NCBI GenBank assembly: GCA_022825895.1 | Contig: JAJDVX010000020.1 | Span: 62,001-126,000 of the forward strand | Origin: Chloroflexota bacterium | Lineage (GTDB): Bacteria; Chloroflexota; UBA11872 | Direction of reading: 5' to 3' | Length of the DNA stretch: 64,000 nucleotides | Shown: positions 28,162 to 36,352 of the stretch, piece by piece | How the letters are laid out: the number at the start of each line of letters is the position of its first letter | How positions within the stretch are numbered: position 1 is the stretch's first letter | The notes under the pieces: model-generated | What the model was told of the DNA's origin: nothing | Seen by the model: only the letters and a program-made list of their open reading frames with translations | Databases searched by the model: none | Program-made: the position numbers and the translations under genes

Positions 28162-30171
28162 GTGCGCTCACGTTGGTCGTCGGACGCCGTCGCTGGCCTC
28201 GACCCGGTAGCGCTGCGCGTATACACCTCTCGCCTGCTGGGCTCTGAGCCTTCCCTGGTTCTCTTCGGCGGCGGAAACACTTCGGTCAAGCACTTGCGGC
28301 CGGACCCGAGAGGCGGCATGCGGCGGACGCTCACAATCAAGGGCAGTGGAACCGACCTGTCCTCGATCGGGCGAGACGGATTTGCCCCGCTCGCCCTTGA
28401 CGATCTACTCCTGCTACGCGAACGCAAGACCCTGGACGACGACACTATGGTTGAGTTGGTCACGCTGGCGCTGCTCGACACCCGCGCGCCTCGTCCCTCA
28501 ATCGAGACGCTGCTGCACGCATTTATTCCACTGGGATGGGTCGACCACAGCCACGCCGACGCCATTCTCACCCTCACAAACCAGCCCGACGGTGCCGCAC
28601 GTGTACGCGACGCCCTGGGTGGGGCTGTCGGACTGGTTCCCTACGTTAAGCCAGGATTCGAACTCTCGAAGGCGGCTGCCAGTGTCTACGACGCAGACCC
28701 GTCGATCAGCGGGCTCGTCCTCGACAAACATGGGCTCGTGACCTTTGGGGAGACCGCGCAAGAGTCTTACGAACGTCATATCGAGCTCGTTTCACTCGCC
28801 GAAAAACGGATTGCTCGAGCTTGGTTCGGCCCGCGAATGCCAACGATCCAGTCGCAAGCTGATGTCTCCAGTCTCGCTCTCTCGCTCCGCGGCCTGCTGA
28901 GCCGTCGTCGCCACACGATCGTCCGATCTGACGCCAGCCCACGGATCCGTGCTTTTGTTGACCGGCCGGATCTAGGCCGGTTTTCTCAACAAGGTCCTGC
29001 CACACCCGACCATGTGCTTCGAACGAAGCGCCTGCCCTTGGTGTTGCCGTCAGCGGACCCCGCGGACGCGCCGCAAGCCGTGGCCCGCTATGAGGCCGCC
29101 TACGACGCGTATGTCACTGAACACGCGGATGCGGACCACGACTTCAGACACGATCCCGGACCTCGGGTCGTGCTGGTGCCCGGCGTCGGCATGTTTACCG
29201 CCGGTCGCACGGCAGCCGAGGCCGACGCCGTCGCTCAAATCTACCGACACACCATGAACGTGATCGAGGGCGCCGAATCAATGGGCGGCTACGCGGCACT
29301 TCCGGTGCGCGATTTCTTTGACATCGAGTATTGGCCGTTGGAGCTGTACAAGCTCAAGTTGGCGCCGCCCGATCGGGAGCTTGCCGGACGCGTGGCGCTG
29401 GTAACCGGCGCGGCAAGCGGAATCGGCCGGGCAGCCGCCCGGGTTCTGGCTGCGGCGGGTGCCCACGTTCTTGTTTCCGACATCGACGCGACTGGGGCTG
29501 GGCAGGTGGCTGGGCTGATATGCGAATCCGGCGACGCGGCCGAGCCTTTAGCGTTGGACGTAACCGACCCGTCCGCGGTCAGTTCAGCCATGCGGCGGGC
29601 GGCAATTGCGGTCGGTGGTATCGATATCGTGGTCTCCAACGCTGGCATTGCCGACGCCGCGTCAATTGCCGGCTTGGAGCTTGACGCGTGGCAGCGAAGC
29701 CTTGACGTGAACGCGACAGGCCACTTCCTCGTCACGAAGTCAGCGGTTCGCGCCATGCGCGAGCAGCGTATCGGCGGCAGCGTCATCCTGGTATGCACCA
29801 AGAACGCTCTTGACCCCGGGCGCGACTTTGGCGCCTACAGCGCCGCCAAGGCCGCGCAGCTGCAACTGGGACGTGTCCTCGCAATCGAAAACGGAGAGCA
29901 CGGAATCCGGGTCAACATGGTCAATCCGGACGCGGTATTTGCTGACTCGCGGCTGTGGAGCCGCGATCTCCGGGCAAGTCGAGCGGCCGCACACGGCGTG
30001 GACGTCGACCAACTTGAAGACTTCTACCGTCGCAGGAATCTCCTGCAAAGTCCGATTGGCGTAGACGACGTGGCGGAGGCCGTGCTGTTCCTGGCAAGCG
30101 ATCGGTCGTCGAAGACCACCGGCGCCATCCTGCCGGTAGATGGTGGAGTCCGTGGAGCGTTCCCGCGCTAG
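28162..30171 (+). CDS. Bifunctional class II aldolase / short-chain dehydrogenase (RhaE/RhaEW-like)
   Basis: The 669-residue fusion protein has an N-terminal class II aldolase/adducin domain (about 1-420) with LFGGGNTSVK, IKGSGTDLS, the metal-binding WVDHSHADAIL and LDKHGLVTFG, and a C-terminal SDR (about 425-669) with VTGAASGIGRAAA, SNAGIAD, the catalytic YSAAKAAQ and VDGGVRGA. Related fusions cleave rhamnulose-1-phosphate and oxidise lactaldehyde to lactate, so a deoxysugar-catabolic role is likely. Start is GTG. It lies upstream of galU and the GHMP kinase-xylulokinase operon in the same strand, separated by one minus-strand gene. Confidence 0.92.
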   Translation: MRSRWSSDAVAGLDPVALRVYTSRLLGSEPSLVLFGGGNTSVKHLRPDPRGGMRRTLTIKGSGTDLSSIGRDGFAPLALDDLLLLRERKTLDDDTMVELVTLALLDTRAPRPSIETLLHAFIPLGWVDHSHADAILTLTNQPDGAARVRDALGGAVGLVPYVKPGFELSKAAASVYDADPSISGLVLDKHGLVTFGETAQESYERHIELVSLAEKRIARAWFGPRMPTIQSQADVSSLALSLRGLLSRRRHTIVRSDASPRIRAFVDRPDLGRFSQQGPATPDHVLRTKRLPLVLPSADPADAPQAVARYEAAYDAYVTEHADADHDFRHDPGPRVVLVPGVGMFTAGRTAAEADAVAQIYRHTMNVIEGAESMGGYAALPVRDFFDIEYWPLELYKLKLAPPDRELAGRVALVTGAASGIGRAAARVLAAAGAHVLVSDIDATGAGQVAGLICESGDAAEPLALDVTDPSAVSSAMRRAAIAVGGIDIVVSNAGIADAASIAGLELDAWQRSLDVNATGHFLVTKSAVRAMREQRIGGSVILVCTKNALDPGRDFGAYSAAKAAQLQLGRVLAIENGEHGIRVNMVNPDAVFADSRLWSRDLRASRAAAHGVDVDQLEDFYRRRNLLQSPIGVDDVAEAVLFLASDRSSKTTGAILPVDGGVRGAFPR

Positions 30172-30192
30172 AGCACCGGCAACTTCGGTGGT

Positions 30193-30786
30193 CTAAGGAA
30201 CGGCGGCGCCGGAGACCAGCAACTCCCCATCGGTCACCACAAGCGTCTCGATGGCGATCGGCAGCCGTGGCAGTCCGGCGTCCAGCGTGCGTTCGGCCAG
30301 TGCAAGAGCAAGTGACCGCACGAATCCGGGGGCGTACATTTCGCCCACCTGGAATCGAGTGATCTCAGCGGTGCGCTGACTATTCTCCGTCGCGACGGCG
30401 ACGTCCAGGCGAAACGGGAAGCTCAAACCCACCGACTGCAGGACGCCCGTCAGCGTGAGCGTGCGGGGCCGGAACGAAAGTTGCAACTCGGTGATTGAGC
30501 CGAATCCGTGCTCTTGTCTGCCCCATTGACGCAACAGGGCGGTCAACTCGTCCTGGGTAAAGGCAACCTGCGCCGGGATCGGACGGCCCGCAAGACGGGC
30601 CTGCTCGGATGTCTGGCCAAATGCCCCAAGCTTTGCTTCTGCCCGCGCGCTCACGAGGGTATCGGGCTCAAGACGTGCCAGATCCGAGATATCGACGGAG
30701 CCGCGGGTAGCGAACACCCCGAGAACCACAAGCACGCCGGCAAGGGCCACGAGCATCCACAGGCCGAGCACCAGTGCACGACGCAC
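30193..30786 (-). CDS. Membrane-anchored hypothetical protein (DUF2993/LmeA-like pattern)
   Basis: The 197-residue protein has an N-terminal membrane helix or uncleaved signal (about residues 5-26: VLGLWMLVALAGVLVVLGVFA), followed by an extracytoplasmic domain of amphipathic beta-strands: FTQDELTALLRQW, LQLSFRPRTLTLTGVLQ, PFRLDVAVA and a C-terminal IAIETLVVTDGELLVSG. This layout recalls DUF2993/LmeA-type lipid-binding proteins, but no diagnostic residue is visible. It is convergent with the aldolase/SDR gene. Function unknown. Confidence 0.65.
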   Translation of the reverse strand: MRRALVLGLWMLVALAGVLVVLGVFATRGSVDISDLARLEPDTLVSARAEAKLGAFGQTSEQARLAGRPIPAQVAFTQDELTALLRQWGRQEHGFGSITELQLSFRPRTLTLTGVLQSVGLSFPFRLDVAVATENSQRTAEITRFQVGEMYAPGFVRSLALALAERTLDAGLPRLPIAIETLVVTDGELLVSGAAVP

Positions 30787-30950
30787 GCAGACTCACCTCA
30801 TTTCGCAGCCGCGCCTCACGTCACGGGTTCCATCCAACGGCTGCCATAATCAGATCGCCAGACGACGCCGCGCGTGACGTGCGGCGAGCGCAAACGTTGG
30901 TGTGCGTATGCTAGCGTCCGCTCGCTTGCGGTCCGCTCCGTCGGAATCCA

Positions 30951-31844
30951 GTGAACGCCGTCACTACCGCCCGACCCGTTCGCAAAGCCGTTGTTCCGGT
31001 TGCAGGGATCGGAACGCGCTTGTTTCCTGCAACCAAGTCCCAGCCCAAGGAGATGCTCCCGGTAGGCCGGAAGCCTGTCGTCCAGTACGTAATTGAAGAG
31101 CTTCGCGCAGCTGGTGTGGAACAAATCCTGTTGATTACCGGCCGCAAGAAGGCAGCAATCGAAGACCACTTCGACGCCGATCCCGAACTCAGCCGGTTGC
31201 TCCATCAGGCGGGACGTGTTGATTCGGCTGATCTGCCAATTGCCGACGGCATTCGCGGTGTGTTTTATACGCGCCAGGGCACACCCAGTGGAGTTGCCGA
31301 CGCCGTTGGTCTGGCGCGAGACTTTGCCGCGGGCGAACCCGTTGTCGTGGCCTTCGGCGACACGATTATTCGCGGTGGCAATTTGGTCGCGCGGCTCATG
31401 GCTGCGCACAGGCAGAGCGAGGCCAGCGGCACCGTTGCGGTGGAACAGGTCGCGCCGGAAGACGCGTTTCGGTACGGAATCGTCGACGTGTGTGAAGTCG
31501 ATGGAGGCCTGATTGCTACGGACCTGGTCGAAAAGCCGTCCGTGGGAACAGCGCCGAGCGATCTCGCGATCGTGCCGCGCTACGTCTTCGGTTCCGAGGT
31601 CTTTGATGCCATTGAGGCCACCAGGCCCGGCCTTGGGGGCGAGCGTTGGTTGACCGATTCCATCGCAATTCTGGCGCGCGAATCGCCGCCGGTTCGAGTG
31701 GTTCCGCTTTCGGCCAACGAGCACCGCTACGACATCGGGAATTTTGAGTCGTACTACCGCGCGTTCATTGACTTCGCCCTGGCCGACCCGCAGTACGGAG
31801 CCAGCGTTCGGCAGTACCTGAGCGAGCTTGGCCAGCGGCTGTGA
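30951..31844 (+). CDS. galU: UTP--glucose-1-phosphate uridylyltransferase (GalU-type)
   Basis: GalU makes UDP-glucose from UTP and glucose-1-phosphate. The 297-residue nucleotidyltransferase has KAVVPVAGIGTRLFPATKSQPKE, the family N-terminus with the UTP-binding glycine loop, then LPVGRKPVVQYV, ILLITGRKKAAIEDHFD and the metal-binding VVAFGDTI where most members have D-x-D-like residues. The start is GTG. The stop overlaps a GHMP kinase gene by GTGA, so a sugar-1-phosphate made by that kinase may be the actual substrate, for example glucuronate-1-phosphate. Confidence 0.92.
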   Translation: MNAVTTARPVRKAVVPVAGIGTRLFPATKSQPKEMLPVGRKPVVQYVIEELRAAGVEQILLITGRKKAAIEDHFDADPELSRLLHQAGRVDSADLPIADGIRGVFYTRQGTPSGVADAVGLARDFAAGEPVVVAFGDTIIRGGNLVARLMAAHRQSEASGTVAVEQVAPEDAFRYGIVDVCEVDGGLIATDLVEKPSVGTAPSDLAIVPRYVFGSEVFDAIEATRPGLGGERWLTDSIAILARESPPVRVVPLSANEHRYDIGNFESYYRAFIDFALADPQYGASVRQYLSELGQRL

Positions 31845-32953
31845 CCGCTGGTCTGCCAGTCGTAGCGTCGGCTCCCGGGCGGGCCGGGCTTCTCGGCAAT
31901 CCGAGCGACATGTACGGCGGAACCGTTATCGCCATCGCCGTTCCGAGGCGGGCATTCGTTGCCATTCGCTCCGCGCCGAGGCTTCGGCTGGCGGCATTGG
32001 ATGCGGCCCTGGATCTCACGGTGCATTCCCCGGACGACCTGCGATTGATACCGCCGCCAACTGGAGCGGCCGCGGCGCAAATGGATCGGTCCGAACTCCT
32101 GGCGGCGCGGCGTTCAACCTATTTGAACGTCCTCAAGGCGGTGGTACTGGCGCAGGGAATGCAGAACGTCCGGGCCGAGATTCGATGCTGGAGCCAGATT
32201 CCGCCGAGTGCCGGCCTCTCCAGCAGCAGTGCGCTGCTGGTTGCGGCGCTCCATGCCACCAACCTGTGGCTGCGGCGTGAGCCCCCGCTGCATGAGTTTG
32301 CCGAAGCGGCTCGCGAAGTCGAGTTCAGCCGGATGGGTGTTACGTGCGGTTTTCAGGACTTCTACGCCACCACGTTCGGCGGTCTGACCTGCATGGACTT
32401 TCGGGACAAGGAGCACTGGCGCGGCCCAACCGTCGACCCGCTGGCAACGGTCGAGCCCCTGCTGGCCCCCGACACATCGCTACCGTTTGTATTGGCACAT
32501 ACTGGGCGTCAGCGAGACTCCGGCGAAACCCACCGACCCTTGCGGGCGCGCTGGGTTGAAGGCGACTGCGAGGTGCGCGCCGCGATGCACGCCCTGGGGA
32601 CGATTGCTCGTCAAGCCAAGCGCTACGTCTTGGCGCAGGATTGGCTGGCCGTAGGAGCGGCCATGACCGAAGCACATCGCCACATTTCCGCCGTTGGCGG
32701 ATCCGGTCCCCTGGTCGACGCCCTCATTGAGCAGGCAATCACGCTTGGCGCTCGCGGCGCCAAGCTGGCCGGGGCGGGCTTGGGGGGAACCATCATCGTG
32801 CTGCACAACGACCCGAAATGGATGGCCAAGAGAATCGTCGAGCGTGGTGCGGCATCCGCGTTTTCGCTTCGGCGGGCGGCATCCGGCGTGCGCGTGGAGC
32901 CGGCCGACGTGTTTGAGGAGCCATTTCACGCTGCCTCAACGCCACCCACGTGA
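31841..32953 (+). CDS. GHMP-family sugar kinase, glucuronokinase-like
   Basis: The 370-residue protein has the three GHMP motifs: substrate-binding APGRAGLLGNPSDMYGG (about 10-26), the ATP loop PPSAGLSSSSALLVA and the C-terminal GAKLAGAGLGGTIIV. The LGNPSDMYGG wording is close to that of plant glucuronokinases (GNPSDVY) rather than galactokinase or mevalonate kinase. A C1-phosphorylating sugar or uronate kinase feeding the overlapping galU gene is therefore the best guess. The GTG start overlaps galU and the stop overlaps xylB, both by GTGA. Confidence 0.85.
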   Translation: MTAGLPVVASAPGRAGLLGNPSDMYGGTVIAIAVPRRAFVAIRSAPRLRLAALDAALDLTVHSPDDLRLIPPPTGAAAAQMDRSELLAARRSTYLNVLKAVVLAQGMQNVRAEIRCWSQIPPSAGLSSSSALLVAALHATNLWLRREPPLHEFAEAAREVEFSRMGVTCGFQDFYATTFGGLTCMDFRDKEHWRGPTVDPLATVEPLLAPDTSLPFVLAHTGRQRDSGETHRPLRARWVEGDCEVRAAMHALGTIARQAKRYVLAQDWLAVGAAMTEAHRHISAVGGSGPLVDALIEQAITLGARGAKLAGAGLGGTIIVLHNDPKWMAKRIVERGAASAFSLRRAASGVRVEPADVFEEPFHAASTPPT

Positions 32954-34470
32954 GCGCGGGCCTGGTGATCGGGCTGGATCTCGGTACGACCGGGGCGCGT
33001 GCCGTACTGGCCGATATCTCAGGAAAAATCCACGCTGTTCACGAAACCCCCTACGAACTGCAAACGCCCCAACCGGGATGGGCCGAACAGTCGCCGGATG
33101 CCTGGGAAGCGGCGGCCTTTGATGCCATGGCGTCGGTGGCCTCGCGCGCCCCACGACCTGGTGACGTTCGCGCTATCGGGCTCACCGGTCAGATGCACGG
33201 CCTCACATTGCTCGATGCCCGCCGTCGTCCATTACGCGATGCGATTCTCTGGTGCGACCTGCGAACCGGGCCGCAGCGACGTGAACTTGAACGCTCCCTG
33301 GGAATCCCGGCCCTCATCCAATACACGGGCAACCTGCCGTTGGAGGGACTCCAGGCCCCGAAAGTCGTCTGGGTCCGCGAGCACGAGCCTCACCTGCTCG
33401 AGCGCACCGCTTACATTCTGTTGCCAAAAGACTTTATCCGGCTGCGTCTGTCGGACGACTGTTGGACTGACGTGTCGGACGCCAGCGGGACTGGCTACTT
33501 CGACTCCGCCGCGCGACGCTGGTCCAGTGAAATGCTCGATTTCCTGGAGATTGAGCAATCGTGGCTGCCCGAAGTTGAGGAGTCGCCGCGAGAAGCGGGC
33601 CGCCTGACGTCCGGCGCGGCCGACCGTCTTGGCCTCCCCGCCGGCATTCCCATCGCGGCTGGCGCGGGCGACCAGCCAGCCGGTGCGGTGGCTGCTGGAA
33701 TCGTGGCGGAAGGCGATGCTGCCGTGACCATTGGGACGTCCGGCGTCGTGTTTGCCGCGGCCCGGGCCTACGCCGCGGCGCCGGATGGGCGGGTTCAGGT
33801 CGGCGCGCACGCCGTGCCGGAACGGTGGTATCTGATGGGCGTAACCCAGGCGGCCGGTCTATCGCTGCGCTGGCTTCGAGACACTCTTCTGCCAGGGCGT
33901 CACTACTCGGCATTAGTTGCCGAGGCGGAACACTCGCCGCCGGGAGCCCGCGGCCTTCTCTGGCTGCCCTACCTGCAGGGCGAACGCACTCCGCATCTCG
34001 ACGTCAACGCCCGTGGCGCGCTCGTCGGCCTCACGACGGCGCATCGCAGGTCCGACGTTGTCAGGGCGGTACTGGAAGGCGTGGCGTTCAGTCTGCGAGA
34101 CGCCGCTCAGTCAATTCAGGGTGTTGGCGCATCGGTCAATCGCTTCAAGTTGGCTGGTGGAGGAGCACGCAGCCTCATTTGGCGGCAGATTGTGGCGGAC
34201 GTTTTCGACGCCCCGCTGCGAATAGAACCGGAAGGTCGCGGACCGGCTTTTGGCGCGGCACGACTGGGTGCCGTGGCAGCCGGAGAATTCGCTTCCGTCG
34301 ACGAGGCGGTTTCGGCGACGGCCGTGTCTCACACCACAGTTTCGCCAAACGCCGCCTCGGCCGGATCGCTGGCCGCGGCCTATGACCGCTACCGTGACCT
34401 TTATCCGGCCCTGGCCAAGGTGAATCGATCCGCCGCCGCGGCGCAGGCTGCTGTGAACGCCGACGCATAA
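32950..34470 (+). CDS. xylB: Xylulokinase (FGGY family)
   Basis: XylB phosphorylates D-xylulose to xylulose-5-phosphate with ATP. The 506-residue protein has LVIGLDLGTTGARAVL, the xylulokinase-type GLTGQMHGLTLLD and LWCDLRTGPQ, the FGGY signature-2 region (FKLAGGGARSLIWRQIVAD), and AGAGDQPAGAVAAG for the phosphate loop. The GTG start overlaps the GHMP kinase stop. It shares an operon with galU and the GHMP kinase, so pentose/uronate metabolism is likely coordinated. Confidence 0.93.
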   Translation: MSAGLVIGLDLGTTGARAVLADISGKIHAVHETPYELQTPQPGWAEQSPDAWEAAAFDAMASVASRAPRPGDVRAIGLTGQMHGLTLLDARRRPLRDAILWCDLRTGPQRRELERSLGIPALIQYTGNLPLEGLQAPKVVWVREHEPHLLERTAYILLPKDFIRLRLSDDCWTDVSDASGTGYFDSAARRWSSEMLDFLEIEQSWLPEVEESPREAGRLTSGAADRLGLPAGIPIAAGAGDQPAGAVAAGIVAEGDAAVTIGTSGVVFAAARAYAAAPDGRVQVGAHAVPERWYLMGVTQAAGLSLRWLRDTLLPGRHYSALVAEAEHSPPGARGLLWLPYLQGERTPHLDVNARGALVGLTTAHRRSDVVRAVLEGVAFSLRDAAQSIQGVGASVNRFKLAGGGARSLIWRQIVADVFDAPLRIEPEGRGPAFGAARLGAVAAGEFASVDEAVSATAVSHTTVSPNAASAGSLAAAYDRYRDLYPALAKVNRSAAAAQAAVNADA

Positions 34471-34493
34471 CCGAGCGGACGCTTGATCGTTGC

Positions 34494-34499
34494 TATATT
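34494..34499 (+). promoter_or_regulatory. Possible extended -10 promoter of the methyltransferase gene
   Basis: TATATT at 34494-34499 is preceded by TGC, an extended -10, 44 bases before the ATG at 34543. No -35 is recognisable. Confidence 0.35.
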
Positions 34500-34542
34500 C
34501 GGTCCATAGCCCGAGCCCGACTGGCCGGGACTGAGCAACCCC

Positions 34543-35451
34543 ATGGCTGTTGACAGATCTGCGTCCGACGCCGTCCTTCACGCGCTTGCTTGTCGCCCCC
34601 TGCTCTTTGATGGCGCGATGGGCTCGATCCTCAATGACCTGCCTGAACGTGACTGGGAAGCGCCCGAGGAGGTCACGCTGCGCTTCCCTGAGCGCATGGC
34701 CGAGGTATACCAGGCCTATCTGGACGCTGGTGCCGACGTGCTATCGACGAACACGTTCGGCGGCAACCTCATCCGACTGCAGCGGGCCGGCTTGGTGGAG
34801 CAGTCTGAGGCCATCAACCGTGGCGCGGCCGAGCAGGCCCGGGCGGTCGCCGGCGACGATGCCTGGGTTGCTGGCGACATTGGGCAAAGCGGCGACTTTC
34901 TTGAGCCGCTCGGCGACGTAACCGAAGACCGGATGACCGAGGCCTTTCAAGTTCAGGCGGAGCAACTGGCTTCTGGCGGCGTAGATCTCCTGCTCTGCGA
35001 GACGTTCAGTGACATTCGCGAAGTCCAGATCGCCATTCAGGCAGCGGCTTCGACAGGGCTGCCCGTATTCGCCACCATGACGTACGACATAAACCTGCAC
35101 ACCATGATGGGCGTGGCCCCCGCCGACGGTATGCGTGCGTGCGAAGACGCGGGTGCGGCCGTCGTTGGCTGCAACTGCGGCAACGGTCCCGAAGAAATGA
35201 CGCAAGTTCTCGACCAGATGTTGGCCGCCGCTCCCCGCCGCCCTCTCATGGCCCAGTCCAATGCCGGCGTCCCCGAGTTGATTGATGGTCGTGTTTGCTA
35301 CCTGTATCCGCCGGAACGAATGGTTGACTTCGCCCGTCGCTGGATTGACGCGGGAGTGTCGGTGGTCGGCTCATGCTGTGGAAGCACGAGCCGAACGACG
35401 CTCCTTCTGCGCGAAATGATCGATCGGCTGCCAGCGCGAGTTCCGGCCTGA
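34543..35451 (+). CDS. Homocysteine S-methyltransferase family protein (betaine/SMM-type)
   Basis: The 302-residue TIM-barrel enzyme transfers a methyl group to homocysteine (or a similar thiol) through a zinc ion. The three zinc cysteines are present: one in GCNCGNGPEEM and two in GSCCGSTSRT. Other family features are LLFDGAMGS at the N-terminus, STNTFGGN and LLLCETFSD. The methyl donor (betaine, S-methylmethionine or a folate partner) cannot be told, and no corrinoid domain is present. It appears monocistronic, with no recognisable SAM riboswitch in the 72-base upstream gap. Confidence 0.9.
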   Translation: MAVDRSASDAVLHALACRPLLFDGAMGSILNDLPERDWEAPEEVTLRFPERMAEVYQAYLDAGADVLSTNTFGGNLIRLQRAGLVEQSEAINRGAAEQARAVAGDDAWVAGDIGQSGDFLEPLGDVTEDRMTEAFQVQAEQLASGGVDLLLCETFSDIREVQIAIQAAASTGLPVFATMTYDINLHTMMGVAPADGMRACEDAGAAVVGCNCGNGPEEMTQVLDQMLAAAPRRPLMAQSNAGVPELIDGRVCYLYPPERMVDFARRWIDAGVSVVGSCCGSTSRTTLLLREMIDRLPARVPA

Positions 35452-35480
35452 ACGGCACGTCAGGACCGCGAGGCACGGGT

Positions 35481-35511
35481 GAGACTCAAACGCAGCCCGA
35501 GCCCGAGTCTC
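35481..35511. promoter_or_regulatory. Inverted repeat upstream of the YesL-like gene
   Basis: GAGACTC (35481-35487) and GAGTCTC (35505-35511) are perfect 7-base reverse complements separated by 17 bases, in the gap after the methyltransferase gene. It may be an operator or a weak hairpin terminator; no T-run follows. Confidence 0.3.
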
Positions 35512-35565
35512 CGCTACTATGCGAAGCAGGCGAGACGGCTGTGTACGTTTCGGTAGCAGGGTGCC

Positions 35566-36312
35566 GTGGCTGACGTTTTTCGACACACTTGGTGGGCGTT
35601 CGCCCAGGTCTATTACGACCTTCGCTCGCTCGCGTTGGTCGGGAACTTCCTCTGGTTCCTCACGATCGTGCCGCTGGTTCCGATTGTCGGGATCCCTGGG
35701 TCCTTTGCCCTTCAGCAAGCCGTGCTGCAGGCAGACGCGACGGTCACCGGGGTACAGTACTTTGTGTTCATCGTCGGCGGGACTGTGGTCAGCGGTGCGC
35801 TGGCCGGGCCGGGGATCGCCGCGCTTTTCCATGTCGCGCATCGCCACATCGAGTTCGAGAACATTGAGCTGAGAGACTTCTGGCAGGGCTTTCGGTCCAA
35901 CTTCGTACGCGCCTGGATGTTGTTCGTGATTGACATGTGTCTGCTTTACGGATTGATCGTGGGCTTTATCTTCTACACCGGGACCGGCCAGTTGCTTATT
36001 CAGGCCTTTGGATTCCTCTCCCTCTACTTCGTGGTCCTGTGGACAGCGGCCCAGGCCTACCTCTTCCCGATGTTCATCCGCTACGACATGTCCGTATATC
36101 ACCTGTTCCGGAACGCGGCAGTCATGGCGCTCAGCGCGCCGGGGTCGTCAGTCGCCTTCTTCATCGTTGTGATTGCCAGCGTCGTGCTCAGTATCCTGCT
36201 CATATTCCCGGCGGTGTTCCTCCTGGCGAGCACCCTGGCTCTTGTGGCGATACGAATGACTCAAGACAGGCTCCACGCGTTCGGCGTCGAGCTGGAGGGG
36301 CGAGGCCTGTGA
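35566..36312 (+). CDS. YesL-like (DUF624) integral membrane protein
   Basis: The 248-residue protein has about 5-6 hydrophobic helices and the DUF624 pattern: an N-terminal WWAFAQVYYDLRSL segment, LVGNFLWFLTIVPL, a GPGIAALFHVAHR loop, FWQGFRSNFVRAW, then a helix pair and YLFPMFIRYD. In Firmicutes YesL sits in sugar ABC transporter operons and is thought to assist them. Here it precedes a MalK-type ATPase by 40 bases, which fits. No permease or binding-protein gene is in the window. Start is GTG. Confidence 0.8.
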   Translation: MADVFRHTWWAFAQVYYDLRSLALVGNFLWFLTIVPLVPIVGIPGSFALQQAVLQADATVTGVQYFVFIVGGTVVSGALAGPGIAALFHVAHRHIEFENIELRDFWQGFRSNFVRAWMLFVIDMCLLYGLIVGFIFYTGTGQLLIQAFGFLSLYFVVLWTAAQAYLFPMFIRYDMSVYHLFRNAAVMALSAPGSSVAFFIVVIASVVLSILLIFPAVFLLASTLALVAIRMTQDRLHAFGVELEGRGL

Positions 36313-36352
36313 CGACCCCGTTCTCATTTGACGGCAGGCTTGGAGGAGTTTG

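Noticed and set aside
34471-34542. SAM riboswitch before the homocysteine methyltransferase
   Set aside because: Only 72 bases are available and no SAM-box-like stems or conserved core could be recognised.
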